From contig JAWKJB010000002.1 of the NCBI GenBank assembly GCA_041393965.1, forward strand, positions 62,001 through 126,000: a stretch of DNA of 64,000 bases. Direction: 5' to 3'. Every line of letters begins with the position of its first letter. Position 1 is the first letter of the stretch. The notes under the pieces are model-generated. The model worked only from the letters and a program-made list of their open reading frames with translations. It did no database searches and was not told the origin of the DNA. Both the position numbers and the translations under genes were made by a program. Source of the DNA: Acidimicrobiia bacterium. GTDB taxonomy: Bacteria > Actinomycetota > Acidimicrobiia > Spongiisociales > UBA5794. Positions 50,143-58,485 of this stretch are shown one piece after another.

Positions 50143-51124
50143 ATGACCGACACCCCGATCCGATACGCGATGACGGACCATCAGATGGCTGCCGCGATCA
50201 CCCTCGCCGGGCTCCGCCCAAGCGGCGTTGTGCTCGGCGCCCAGATCCACATCGAGCACGCCGCTGCGGCACTGCAAGGCTCCGAGCTCGTCGACGACCA
50301 CGGCACCCTCCTTCCGGCCGTTGAGCGATCACTCCAGATCCTGAGCCATCCAACCCATGTTCTTTCCGCAATGTCGACCGTCACCGGGTCCGATACCTGG
50401 CGCCGGATGGAGGTTGCGTCGAATGACCGGGGATGGGTGGCGAAGGCGACCACCGATGGCGGATACGAGTTGCTCCTCCTCGAGACGCCAACCGGCGTGG
50501 CGGTCGTCGTTGACGACTTCTTCGACCTGACGACCTTCGTGTCGCCTTCGGAGGCGACCGAAGCGACCCTGACACCGAACGGATGGTGGGGGATGCTCGC
50601 TGCGACCGACCTTCGTCGCGCAGCGAACCTGCTTGCCGAGCTCGACCGATCGGGACCCGCAGGCACGGTGCTGTCCGAGGACGCGATGATGGCGACGCTG
50701 TCGACCGGTGCAGCGAGCAACGATACGCGATGGTTGGTATCGGCCATGATGCCGCTTTCGCCGATCCGACCGACCGCCCAGTTCGTCAGAGGCCGTCGAC
50801 GAGCTCATCGCTGCTGGCCTTGCAGGATCGACGCCCAATGGTCCCATGTTCACCGAAGCCGGGATCTCGCTTGCGAACGGCCTTGCCCAAACGATGGTGT
50901 TCGGATCGATCACCCAGAGCATCGTGGTTGGCAACGAGCGGGCCCGGATCGCCGAGTTGTCGGTGTTCCGCGGGCCGCTTCGGCTTCTTGTCGGCATGTG
51001 GACCGGGCTCGGCACGGAAGCACCAACGGTGACGCTCGCCGAACCGAGCTCCGACACGGCGGTGAACATGGTCCGGGATCTCGTGCGACTCGCAGCCGAG
51101 CAGCTTCCGGCACCGCCAGCCTGA
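50143..51124 (+). CDS. Unknown protein downstream of the toxin-like gene (possible immunity or partner), frameshifted
   Basis: The first frame starts at ATG 50143 (MTDTPIRYAMTDHQMAAAIT) and reads well to about 50775; the next frame then continues EAVDELIAAGLAGSTPNGPM and ends in RDLVRLAAEQLPAPPA at 51124. One extra base near 50780 (CAGTTCGTC for CAGTCGTC) would account for it. Combined length is about 326 aa, soluble, without signal or transmembrane segment. Its start lies 31 bp after the cyclase-like toxin gene, a usual position for an immunity protein or secretion chaperone (N-terminal text vaguely recalls EspG-type proteins). Family not recognised. Confidence 0.6.
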
Positions 51125-51188
51125 GGTCCGCGGCACGGAAGCGAGATTGCCTCTTGCATTCGGGAACGAAACCGGATCTACTGCGCGC

Positions 51189-51491
51189 ATGCACGATACC
51201 GAGACACCCCGATCGCGACTCACCAAGCTCGACAAGTCGATCCTGGTTCTTCAAGTCGGCGTCGCCACGACCTTCGGCATCGTCGGTTTCGTACAGACGA
51301 ACGACCCGGACTGGGGATCCCTCCAGCGTCTCGTGATCCTGTTCATGCTCGGCCTTTGGTTCGGTGGTATCGCTGGCTCGGCCGCGATCGCGCTCCGGTT
51401 CGCTTCACCGGTTGTCCGTGCCGTCATCTTGATTGTCGGGCCCTTCCTCGGCCTGCTCATCCTGGTCGGCTGGTCATACCTCGGCGCCTGA
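51189..51491 (+). CDS. Small membrane protein, unknown
   Basis: 100 aa. After a charged N-terminus (PRSRLTKLDKSI) there are three hydrophobic segments: LQVGVATTFGIVGFVQ, LVILFMLGLWFGGIAGSAA and AVILIVGPFLGLLILVGWSY. No catalytic residues stand out. ATG 51189 is chosen; the frame upstream adds residues from the intergenic region. It lies between the toxin-like locus and modABC, with no clear tie to either. Confidence 0.6.
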   Translation: MHDTETPRSRLTKLDKSILVLQVGVATTFGIVGFVQTNDPDWGSLQRLVILFMLGLWFGGIAGSAAIALRFASPVVRAVILIVGPFLGLLILVGWSYLGA

Positions 51492-51551
51492 GCGATTGTC
51501 AGCGTTGGTCGCCCCGTGTCCCTCGCGTGGCGTATCGGTAACCTCGCGCGG

Positions 51552-52331
51552 ATGGCAATCATCCGTGCGACGAGGCGACCGCGATCGGTACGCGCAGCGG
51601 CATCGGTTGTGGTGGTCCTTGTCGCACTCGCGGCGGCGGGCTGTTCGGCGAACCCATCCCGCGAGACGGTGCTCGTGTCAGCCGCTTCGTCGCTTGCCGA
51701 CGCCTTCGAAGAGCTCGCAGCGGCCTTCGAGCAGCACACGCCGGGGGTCGAGGTCGATCTGAATCTCGGCGGGTCGTCCACCTTGCGCGACCAAATCATC
51801 GAAGGCGCACCGGTCGATGTGTTCGCATCTGCGAACATCGGCGCCATGGAAGCAGTTCTCGCAACACTCGACGGTGCGTCGTCGTCAAGGGTATTTGCGC
51901 TCAACACGCTCGAGGTCGCCGTACCGAGGGGCAATCCTGCCGCCGTGACCGGGCTCGCCGACTTCGCCGACGAAGACCTGTTGATCGGCCTGTGTCTCGA
52001 AGCTGTGCCGTGCGGGGACTACGCGAGGCGATCCCTGCGATCGGCAGGGGTCGTACCGGCTGTTGACACCGAGGAACCAGATGTTCGGTCCCTGATGCTC
52101 AAGATCGAGTTGGGAGAAATCGATGCCGGCATCGTCTACCGGTCCGATGTGGTTGCCGCCACAGGCGCGGTCGACTCGATCCGGATCCCCGACGAACACC
52201 AGGTGCCGGTCACCTACCCGATTGTGACGGTGGCGAATCCTCCGTCGAAGCTCGGAGAGGCGTTTGTCGCATATGTGCTGTCGGATGAGGGTCGGGCGAT
52301 CCTCGCCTCGTACGGTTTCGGGCTGCCCTGA
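51552..52331 (+). CDS. modA: Molybdate-binding lipoprotein
   Basis: 259 aa. Signal peptide with lipobox AAGC (about residue 31), then the ModA fold: TVLVSAASSLADAFEELAAA and LNLGGSSTLRDQIIEGAPVD with the Ser residues expected to hold the oxyanion, VFASANIGAMEAV, and VDTEEPDVRSLMLKIELGEI through AGIVYRSDV. The stop overlaps modB by one base. Molybdate uptake fits the three molybdenum enzymes encoded in or at the edge of this window (hydroxybenzoyl-CoA reductase, CoxLMS-type hydroxylase, DMSO-reductase-family dehydrogenase). Confidence 0.9.
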   Translation: MAIIRATRRPRSVRAAASVVVVLVALAAAGCSANPSRETVLVSAASSLADAFEELAAAFEQHTPGVEVDLNLGGSSTLRDQIIEGAPVDVFASANIGAMEAVLATLDGASSSRVFALNTLEVAVPRGNPAAVTGLADFADEDLLIGLCLEAVPCGDYARRSLRSAGVVPAVDTEEPDVRSLMLKIELGEIDAGIVYRSDVVAATGAVDSIRIPDEHQVPVTYPIVTVANPPSKLGEAFVAYVLSDEGRAILASYGFGLP

Positions 52332-53134
52332 TGTCGAAGCGTCGAGCTCACCGGGTCGGTTCGCCGCCGCGTACGGTCGTTGTTTTTGCAGTGGCAGGGA
52401 TCGCGTTCCTCGTCGTGCCGATTGTGGCGCTGATCGTCCGCACGCCGTGGGCCGAACTCGGCGGGCTGCTCACCAGAGAGATGGTCGTCGACGCGCTGCG
52501 GATCTCGATCGTTGCGTCGGTTGCGGCGACGGCCATTTCCTTCGTTATCGGCGTGCCCGTCGCCATCGTCCTTGCCCGGACCGAGTTTCCCGGCAAGAAC
52601 CTCGTTCGTGGCTTCGTGCTGCTCCCGATCGTGGTGCCACCCGTCGTCGGCGGTGCCGCGCTGTTGTTCGCTTTTGGGCGAAGGGGAGTGATCGGCGGCC
52701 CGCTCTACGACCAGACCGGCATCGTGCTTCCGTTCTCGATCTGGGGTGTCATCATGGCGGTCACCTTTGTCGCCATGCCTTTCGTCATCGTCACGGTGGA
52801 GTCGGGACTCCGGAGCCTCGACACGAAGTACGAGAACGCTGCCGCCACCCTCGGTGCAGGCAGGTGGATGGTCCTTCGGCGCGTGACCCTTCCGTTGTTG
52901 CTTCCGTCCCTGCTTTCGGGTCTCGCGTTGAGTTGGGCGCGAGCGTTCGGAGAGTTCGGGGCGACACTCACCTTCGCTGGGAATGTGAGCGGGAAAACCC
53001 AAACGATGCCACTCGCCGTGTTCGTGGCGCTCGAGTCGAATAGGGAGATCGCCGTTGCGATCAGCCTCGTCATGGTTGCGGTGGCTCTCGCCGTGCTGCT
53101 CGTGCTGCGCGACCGGTGGTGGAGGACGCCATGA
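52331..53134 (+). CDS. modB: Molybdate ABC transporter permease
   Basis: 267 aa with five to six transmembrane helices. It has the EAA-type loop ENAAATLGAGRWMVLRRVTL (about 172-191), SWARAFGEFGATLTFAGNV (the ModB GEFGA signature) and GKTQTMPLAVFVALE. It overlaps modA by one base and modC by ATGA, making a standard modABC operon. No ModE-type regulator or molybdate-sensing Moco riboswitch was seen upstream. Confidence 0.92.
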   Translation: MSKRRAHRVGSPPRTVVVFAVAGIAFLVVPIVALIVRTPWAELGGLLTREMVVDALRISIVASVAATAISFVIGVPVAIVLARTEFPGKNLVRGFVLLPIVVPPVVGGAALLFAFGRRGVIGGPLYDQTGIVLPFSIWGVIMAVTFVAMPFVIVTVESGLRSLDTKYENAAATLGAGRWMVLRRVTLPLLLPSLLSGLALSWARAFGEFGATLTFAGNVSGKTQTMPLAVFVALESNREIAVAISLVMVAVALAVLLVLRDRWWRTP

Positions 53135-54195
53135 GCGACAGCGGACTCGTCGCAGACATCGGTGTTGAACACCCCGGCGGGTTCGTCCTCGATGCTGCAT
53201 TTGCGATCCCACCCGGGGGAATCCTTGCGATGGTCGGACCAAACGGCGCAGGCAAGTCGACCATCGTCTCGGCGCTGTGCGGACTTATTCCCCTTGACCG
53301 GGGTTCTATCCGTCTTGGCGGTCGCGTGCTCGCCGATCACGGCACGGGAGCGTCGGTTGCGGTGCACGATCGCCGGATCGGCGTCATGTTCCAAGACGAC
53401 ACCCTCTTCCCGCATCTCACGGTACGGCGCAACATCGAGTTCGGGTTGAGGGCAACGGGCCAAGAACCGGCGGTCACGGCCGAGATGGGCGAACGGTGGC
53501 TCGAACGCCTCGACCTCGCAGCTCACGCCGAGAGGCTCCCGGGAGAACTGTCGGGAGGAGAGGCTCGGAGGGTGGCGCTGGCTCGAGCGGTCGCAACGAA
53601 CCCGGATCTCCTCATCCTCGACGAGCCGCTCACTTCGCTCGACATCACGACCAGAACAACGGTCCGCAGGGCAGTCGCCGAGTTCCTCGAAAGCTTCGAG
53701 GGTCCTTCCCTCGTGATCACACACGAACCGGCGGATGCCTTCATGCTGGCTGACAGTATCTGCATCGTCGAAGGCGGTCGTATCGTCCAGACGGGGACTG
53801 CCGCGGAGATCCGTCTCCGTCCGGGGACGCCGTACGCAGCCGATCTCGTCGGAGTCAACATGTTCGCCGGAAGTGCCGACGGGGGCACGGTCGTCGTTGG
53901 CGAATACCTCCTTTCGATCCCGGACCGCGACCTCGCTGGCGCCGTGACGGTGACGATCCACCCGCGGGCCATCGCCCTCCATCGAACCGAACCTGAGGGG
54001 AGTCCGAGAAACACCTGGGCGACCGCCGTCGTCCACTTGGAGGACCTCGGGGATACGGCACGCATCGAAACCGGACTGCCCCTTCCCGTCACGGCAGAGG
54101 TGACGACCGAATCGGTCCGTTCGCTCGGACTTGCGATCGGAGTACCCGTCTGGGTGTCGGTCAAGGCGACCGAAATCGGCGTCCGCGACTCGTAG
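53131..54195 (+). CDS. modC: Molybdate ABC transporter ATP-binding protein
   Basis: 354 aa. Walker A VGPNGAGKSTIVSAL, VMFQDDTLFPHLTV, signature LPGELSGGEARRVALARAV, Walker B LLILDEPLTSLDI and H-loop LVITHEPADAF. A C-terminal TOBE/MOP-like domain (about 290-354, NTWATAVVHLEDLGDTARIE) is typical of ModC and may sense molybdate. ATG 53131 overlaps modB by 4 bp. Confidence 0.9.
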   Translation: MSDSGLVADIGVEHPGGFVLDAAFAIPPGGILAMVGPNGAGKSTIVSALCGLIPLDRGSIRLGGRVLADHGTGASVAVHDRRIGVMFQDDTLFPHLTVRRNIEFGLRATGQEPAVTAEMGERWLERLDLAAHAERLPGELSGGEARRVALARAVATNPDLLILDEPLTSLDITTRTTVRRAVAEFLESFEGPSLVITHEPADAFMLADSICIVEGGRIVQTGTAAEIRLRPGTPYAADLVGVNMFAGSADGGTVVVGEYLLSIPDRDLAGAVTVTIHPRAIALHRTEPEGSPRNTWATAVVHLEDLGDTARIETGLPLPVTAEVTTESVRSLGLAIGVPVWVSVKATEIGVRDS

Positions 54196-54248
54196 AGGGC
54201 TGTGCCAGCGAGGCGCAGCGACAGACCACTGGCGCTACCCTCCGGCGG

Positions 54249-54635
54249 ATGGGCAGCCTTTCTTTCGCCGAGATCATGACGATCGTGGTTGTGATCCTGA
54301 TCATCTTCGGGCCGAACCGGCTCCCTGAGTTTGCGAAGCGGGTCGGGAGCCTCCTGTCGAAGGCACGACAAGTCACCTCCCAGTTCGCCGAGGAGATGTC
54401 GCGTGAGTGGGGGGAGGCAGTGAATCCGATCACCGCCGCGCGCGACGATCTCAAAGGCATCAGGGATGATCTCCGTCAAGCCGGCGCCACCTTCACCAGC
54501 GATTTGGGCGAGACGAACCTCAGCGGGTCCGACCCCGCGCGTCAGCAGTTCGAAACTGGCCCTTCCGACCGTCCAGCCACGCCGCAGGAAGAGCTTCCAC
54601 CGGCGGAAGCCGACGACACCGAGGATGCCGGATGA
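54249..54635 (+). CDS. Twin-arginine translocase TatA/TatB-type subunit
   Basis: 128 aa. A single N-terminal transmembrane helix (AEIMTIVVVILIIFG) is followed by the FGPNRLPEF hinge and an amphipathic helix, then an acidic Pro-rich tail. Length and long amphipathic region fit TatB as well as TatA. Overlap with tatC by ATGA makes a dedicated tat pair, placed near the Tat-exported molybdenum alpha subunit, which needs this pathway. Confidence 0.88.
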   Translation: MGSLSFAEIMTIVVVILIIFGPNRLPEFAKRVGSLLSKARQVTSQFAEEMSREWGEAVNPITAARDDLKGIRDDLRQAGATFTSDLGETNLSGSDPARQQFETGPSDRPATPQEELPPAEADDTEDAG

Positions 54636-55345
54636 CCGCGGCCACGATGCCGTTCTCCGAGCACCTCGTCGAGTTGCGCAAGCGTCTGATTCGATCGGTG
54701 ATCGCCGTCGGTGTCGGCACGGTCATCGCGTTCTTCTTGAACGAGCAGATTCTCGATCTGTTGATCGAGCCGTACCGCAAGCTCGACCCCGACGCTGCCC
54801 TCGCAACCTTCAAGGTGACCGAGGCGTTCAGCGTCGTGATGCGCCTGTCGTTGTGGGGTGGACTGGTCCTTGCGAGCCCCGTCATCACCTATCAGGTCTG
54901 GCGCTTCATCGAGCCTGCACTGTCGCCTCGGGAGAAGCGTTGGGTAATCCCCATGGTCGGCGTCCTCGCCTTCCTCTTCCTTCTCGGAGTGTTCGTGGGG
55001 TACCTCGCTCTCGAACGGGGCCTCAACTTCCTCCTCGACTTCGGTGGGGACGCCCTCGTCCCCGTGATCGGCGCCGATTACTACCTGCGGTTCGCGATGC
55101 GGTTCCTGCTCGCGTTCGGCCTCGCGTTCCAGTTTCCGGTCTTCCTGTTCGGCGCCGCTGCCTTCAATCTGGTGACGAGCCGTCAGCTGCGGTCGTCGTG
55201 GCGTTGGGCGCTGGTGCTGATCCTGATCGCTGCGGCCCTCATCACCCCGAGCGGTGATCCCTTGACGCTCATGATGCTCGCCGTTCCCCTGTACATCCTC
55301 TACGAGGCTGCCATCCTTGCGATCAAGTTTGTGCTGAAGAAGTGA
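54632..55345 (+). CDS. tatC: Twin-arginine translocase subunit TatC
   Basis: 237 aa, six transmembrane helices. The conserved N-terminal signal-recognition region is seen as MPFSEHLVELRKRLIRSVIA (family pattern HL.ELR.R), with LIEPYRKLDPDAAL in the first periplasmic loop and VWRFIEPALSPREKRWVIP (conserved F.aPgL...E region). The stop codon lies inside the base of a strong terminator hairpin. Confidence 0.93.
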   Translation: MTAATMPFSEHLVELRKRLIRSVIAVGVGTVIAFFLNEQILDLLIEPYRKLDPDAALATFKVTEAFSVVMRLSLWGGLVLASPVITYQVWRFIEPALSPREKRWVIPMVGVLAFLFLLGVFVGYLALERGLNFLLDFGGDALVPVIGADYYLRFAMRFLLAFGLAFQFPVFLFGAAAFNLVTSRQLRSSWRWALVLILIAAALITPSGDPLTLMMLAVPLYILYEAAILAIKFVLKK

Positions 55346-55367
55346 TTCTCCGCCCCGGCGGAGAATC
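55344..55367. terminator. Rho-independent-like terminator after tatC
   Basis: GATTCTCCGCC-CC-GGCGGAGAATC: 11-bp perfect arms at 55344-55354 and 55357-55367, followed by AATTCTTC. It includes the tatC stop codon and probably serves both converging operons (tat from the left, oligopeptide importer from the right). Confidence 0.8.
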
Positions 55368-55376
55368 AATTCTTCA

Positions 55377-55429
55377 GTTCACTGTTCACTGTTGACTGTG
55401 AACGGTTCACAGTTCACGGTGCACCGCTC
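55377..55429. repeat. Heptad repeat locus at the 3' end of the oligopeptide importer operon
   Basis: Seven-base units TTCACTG, TTCACTG, TTGACTG, TGAACGG, TTCACAG, TTCACGG run without gaps. The 18-mer GTTGACTGTGAACGGTTC (55391-55408) recurs exactly at 61434-61451, so the two arrays bracket the importer operon. Confidence 0.8.
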
Positions 55430-56412
55430 AGGCGTCCTGTTCTCACATGACACGCCGCGAAGTGGTCGGCATCGGTGTCCGATTGTTCGAGCTCGGGCAC
55501 CTCGGTGTCGCAGACTCCTTCGACCGCGATCGGGCATCTCGGATGGAAGAAGCAGCCCGATGGAGGATCGATCGGTGACGGCACTTCGCCCTGGAGAATT
55601 GTCCGGTTTCGCGGCCGTTCCGGATCCGGGATCGGAATCGCCGAGAGCAGGGCCTCCGTGTAGGGATGGAGCGGGTTTCGGTACAGGTTCTCACGGTCGG
55701 TCAGTTCGGCGCTCCGACCGAGATACATGACCGCTACCCGGTCCGAGATGTGCTCAACGACCGCGAGGTTGTGCGCGACGAACAGCAGCGTGAGGTCCAG
55801 TTCGGCTTGGAGCTCCTTGAGCAGGTTGAGTACCTGGGCTTGCACGGACACATCGAGCGCAGACACCGGCTCATCAGCGACCACGAAGTCCGGTTCGAGG
55901 ATCAGCGCACGCGCAAGTCCGATGCGTTGGCGCTGACCTCCGGAAAACTCGTGCGGGAAACGGCTTGCGTGATGTCCCTCGAGGCCGACGAGTTCGAGCA
56001 TGCGCTTGACGCGTGCCCTGCGCTCGTTCTTGTCACCGATGCCATGGAGCCTGAGACCTTCTGAAATGGAGTTCCCGACCTGCGTGCGCGGGTCCAGCGA
56101 TGAATACGGATCCTGGAAGATGATCTGAACACGCTTTCGGAACGGTCTGAGTTCCTTGCCGCTGAGATGGGTGACATCCGTTCCGTCGAAGACGATCGAG
56201 CCTGCCGTTGGTTCGAGAAGCCGCGTCACAAGCCGACCGAGCGTCGACTTGCCACAGCCGGACTCGCCGACGAGGCCAACGGTTTCCCCGCGACGGATCG
56301 ACATGGTGACCCCGGCAACCGCGTTGACGGTGGCGATCTGACGCTGGAAGACGCCGCCCTTCACTGGGAACTCCTTCACGAGGTCGGTCATCTCGACCAA
56401 GATCTCACTCAT
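55414..56412 (-). CDS. Dipeptide/oligopeptide ABC importer ATP-binding protein (DppF/OppF type)
   Basis: 332 aa. Walker A VGESGCGKSTLGRLVTRLLE, Q-loop IIFQDPYSSLDPRTQVG, signature FSGGQRQRIGLARAL, Walker B FVVADEPVSALDVSVQ. The C-terminal oligo_HPY region FFHPRCPIAVEGVC carries two Cys (plus CDTEVPEL), which in this family can bind a [4Fe-4S] cluster. Last gene of the importer operon; its final codons reach into the heptad repeat. Imports peptides or related solutes with the SBP at 59660-61315. Confidence 0.9.
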   Translation of the reverse strand: MSEILVEMTDLVKEFPVKGGVFQRQIATVNAVAGVTMSIRRGETVGLVGESGCGKSTLGRLVTRLLEPTAGSIVFDGTDVTHLSGKELRPFRKRVQIIFQDPYSSLDPRTQVGNSISEGLRLHGIGDKNERRARVKRMLELVGLEGHHASRFPHEFSGGQRQRIGLARALILEPDFVVADEPVSALDVSVQAQVLNLLKELQAELDLTLLFVAHNLAVVEHISDRVAVMYLGRSAELTDRENLYRNPLHPYTEALLSAIPIPDPERPRNRTILQGEVPSPIDPPSGCFFHPRCPIAVEGVCDTEVPELEQSDTDADHFAACHVRTGRLSGAP

Positions 56413-57512
56413 CGCGACTCACTCCCCGTTGCTCCCTCGGGCCCACCGCGATAGCTGTGCCGTGCCCGCGCCGCCTCAGGATCGAAGCTGCCGTCCTCGC
56501 CATACAGGAAGCAGCGCACGGCGTGCCCGGGCGCCACTGCTCGAAGCTCCGGCACCTCCTCGACGCAGACCGTGAGCTGGTGTTGGATCCGCGAAACGCA
56601 CCGCGACGCGAACCGGCATCCCTGTGGGAGATCGATGAGGTTCGGCACGATGCCAGGAATCGTCTCGAGCGTATCGACACTGGAACCAAGCACCGGGATC
56701 GACGCGATGAGGCCCTGTGTGTAGGGATGCTTCGGACTCTTGAACAGCGTTCGAACATCGGTCTCTTCGACGATCTCGCCCGCATACATGACGGCGACCC
56801 GGTCTGCCATCTCGGCAACCACGCCGAGATCGTGTGTGATGAGAATGACGGCCGTGTTCGAGTCGTTCTTCAGGTCACGGATCAGGTCGAGGATCTGGGC
56901 TTGAATCGTGACATCCAAAGCCGTGGTCGGTTCGTCGGCGATGAGGAGCTCCGGCTCACATGCCAGCGCCATGGCGATCATGACCCGCTGTGCCATGCCG
57001 CCCGACAGCTCGTGCGGGTATGCCGCCGCCCGGGACACGGGATCGGGTATGCCGACTTTGGTGAGCATCTCGATGACCCGTTCCTCTTCGACCTCTTTGG
57101 GCCAGCTGCGGTGGAGCTCGAACACCTCCCTGATCTGGGCCCCTGATCGATAGACCGGGTTCAGCGCACTCGTCGGTTGCTGGAAGATCATCGAGATGTG
57201 CTCTCCACGCAACCGCCGCACTTCATCAGGTGTCATCGCGGCGATGTCTCGCCCGTTGAACAGGATCTCACCGGCAACGATCTCACCGGGGTGTGGGATG
57301 AGGCCCATGATCGAAAGGGACATGACCGACTTGCCGCAGCCGGACTCGCCCACGATGCCGAGGACCTCTCCACGCTTCACCGCGAGCGACACTTCATCGA
57401 CGGCCTTGACGACGCCGTCGCGGGTGTCGAAATGCGTCTTGAGCCCCTTGATCTCGAGCAAGTGTTCGGGGGCTGCCGATGGATCGGGATGCTGCGCCGG
57501 CTCGGTCGCCAT
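56409..57512 (-). CDS. Dipeptide/oligopeptide ABC importer ATP-binding protein (DppD/OppD type)
   Basis: 367 aa. Walker A VGESGCGKSVMSLSIMGLIP, IFQQPTSALNPVYRSG, signature LSGGMAQRVMIAMALACEPE, Walker B LLIADEPTTALDVTIQ. The oligo_HPY tail has CRFASRC and a later Cys, as in DppD. It overlaps the DppF-type gene by ATGA and follows the permease after 10 bp. Works as a heterodimer with the DppF-type ATPase. Confidence 0.9.
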   Translation of the reverse strand: MATEPAQHPDPSAAPEHLLEIKGLKTHFDTRDGVVKAVDEVSLAVKRGEVLGIVGESGCGKSVMSLSIMGLIPHPGEIVAGEILFNGRDIAAMTPDEVRRLRGEHISMIFQQPTSALNPVYRSGAQIREVFELHRSWPKEVEEERVIEMLTKVGIPDPVSRAAAYPHELSGGMAQRVMIAMALACEPELLIADEPTTALDVTIQAQILDLIRDLKNDSNTAVILITHDLGVVAEMADRVAVMYAGEIVEETDVRTLFKSPKHPYTQGLIASIPVLGSSVDTLETIPGIVPNLIDLPQGCRFASRCVSRIQHQLTVCVEEVPELRAVAPGHAVRCFLYGEDGSFDPEAARARHSYRGGPEGATGSESR

Positions 57513-57522
57513 GATCGATCCT

Positions 57523-58485
57523 TTACCGGTTGAGGGTCGGGTCGAGGGCGTCGCGCATGCCGTCTCCCATGAGGTTGAATCCGAGCACGGTGATCATGAT
57601 CGCGAGCCCCGGGAAGAAGACGAGGTGTGGTGCGGTGAACAGGTTGTTGCGTTCGGAAGCGAGCATGGAGCCCCACTCGGGGTTTGGGGGTTGGGCACCG
57701 AGACCGAGAAACGACAGCCCAGCCGCTTCGAGGATCGCGGTTGCGATGCCGAGTGTTGCGAGCACCACGAGGGGGGTCAATGCGTTGGGAATGACCCGCC
57801 GCACGAGGAGCTGCCTTCCGGACGCACCAAGGGCGAGCGACGCCTGTACGAAATCCGATTCCTTGATCGCGAGGACCTGGGCGCGCATGACGCGCGCATA
57901 TGCGGGAATGGCGACGATTGCGATGGCGATGAGGGCGTTCTCGAGTCCCGGCCCGAGGACCGCGACGATAGCTATCGCAAGCAGCAGCGACGGAAAGCCG
58001 AGAATCACATCCATGACGCGCATGATGACATTGTCGAGCCATCCGCCGATGTAGCCCGCGATCGCGCCGAACAGGCTTCCCACGATGAGCGCGATGGTCA
58101 CGGTGAAGAACCCGAGCGTCAGGCTGATCCGAGCCCCGTAGACGACCCTCGAGAACTCATCTCTGACATTCCCGTCGAGCCCAAGAATGTGTTGGGGAAG
58201 CTCCTCATCACAGCCGAACGCGTGGACGCACGGGCTGTCGCGGGGGCCGCGTTCGAGTCCGTCCGGATGGTCGATGAGAACCTCGTTCGGTGGATAGGGG
58301 GCGATCACCGGGGCGAAGATCGCGATCAGGATGAGCGACACCACGATCCCGAGACCGATCATGCCGGAGGTCCGTCCACGGAATCGTCTGAGCGTGAGGC
58401 GCCACTGACTGAGCGGCTTTTCGAGCAGGTCTTCTTTTGCGGCTCGAACTTCGAGCATCTCGACGGCCTTGGTGCGTGAGATCAC
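57523..58485 (-). CDS. Dipeptide/oligopeptide ABC importer permease (DppC type)
   Basis: 320 aa from the GTG at 58485, which overlaps the DppB-type stop (CAGTGA); the much longer open frame upstream is a shadow. N-terminal OppC_N region, then LGFFTVTIALIVGSLFGAIA, the EAA loop ARVMRAQVLAIKESDFVQAS and GWGSMLA-like text PEWGSMLASERNNLF. About six transmembrane helices. Confidence 0.88.
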   Translation of the reverse strand: MISRTKAVEMLEVRAAKEDLLEKPLSQWRLTLRRFRGRTSGMIGLGIVVSLILIAIFAPVIAPYPPNEVLIDHPDGLERGPRDSPCVHAFGCDEELPQHILGLDGNVRDEFSRVVYGARISLTLGFFTVTIALIVGSLFGAIAGYIGGWLDNVIMRVMDVILGFPSLLLAIAIVAVLGPGLENALIAIAIVAIPAYARVMRAQVLAIKESDFVQASLALGASGRQLLVRRVIPNALTPLVVLATLGIATAILEAAGLSFLGLGAQPPNPEWGSMLASERNNLFTAPHLVFFPGLAIMITVLGFNLMGDGMRDALDPTLNR

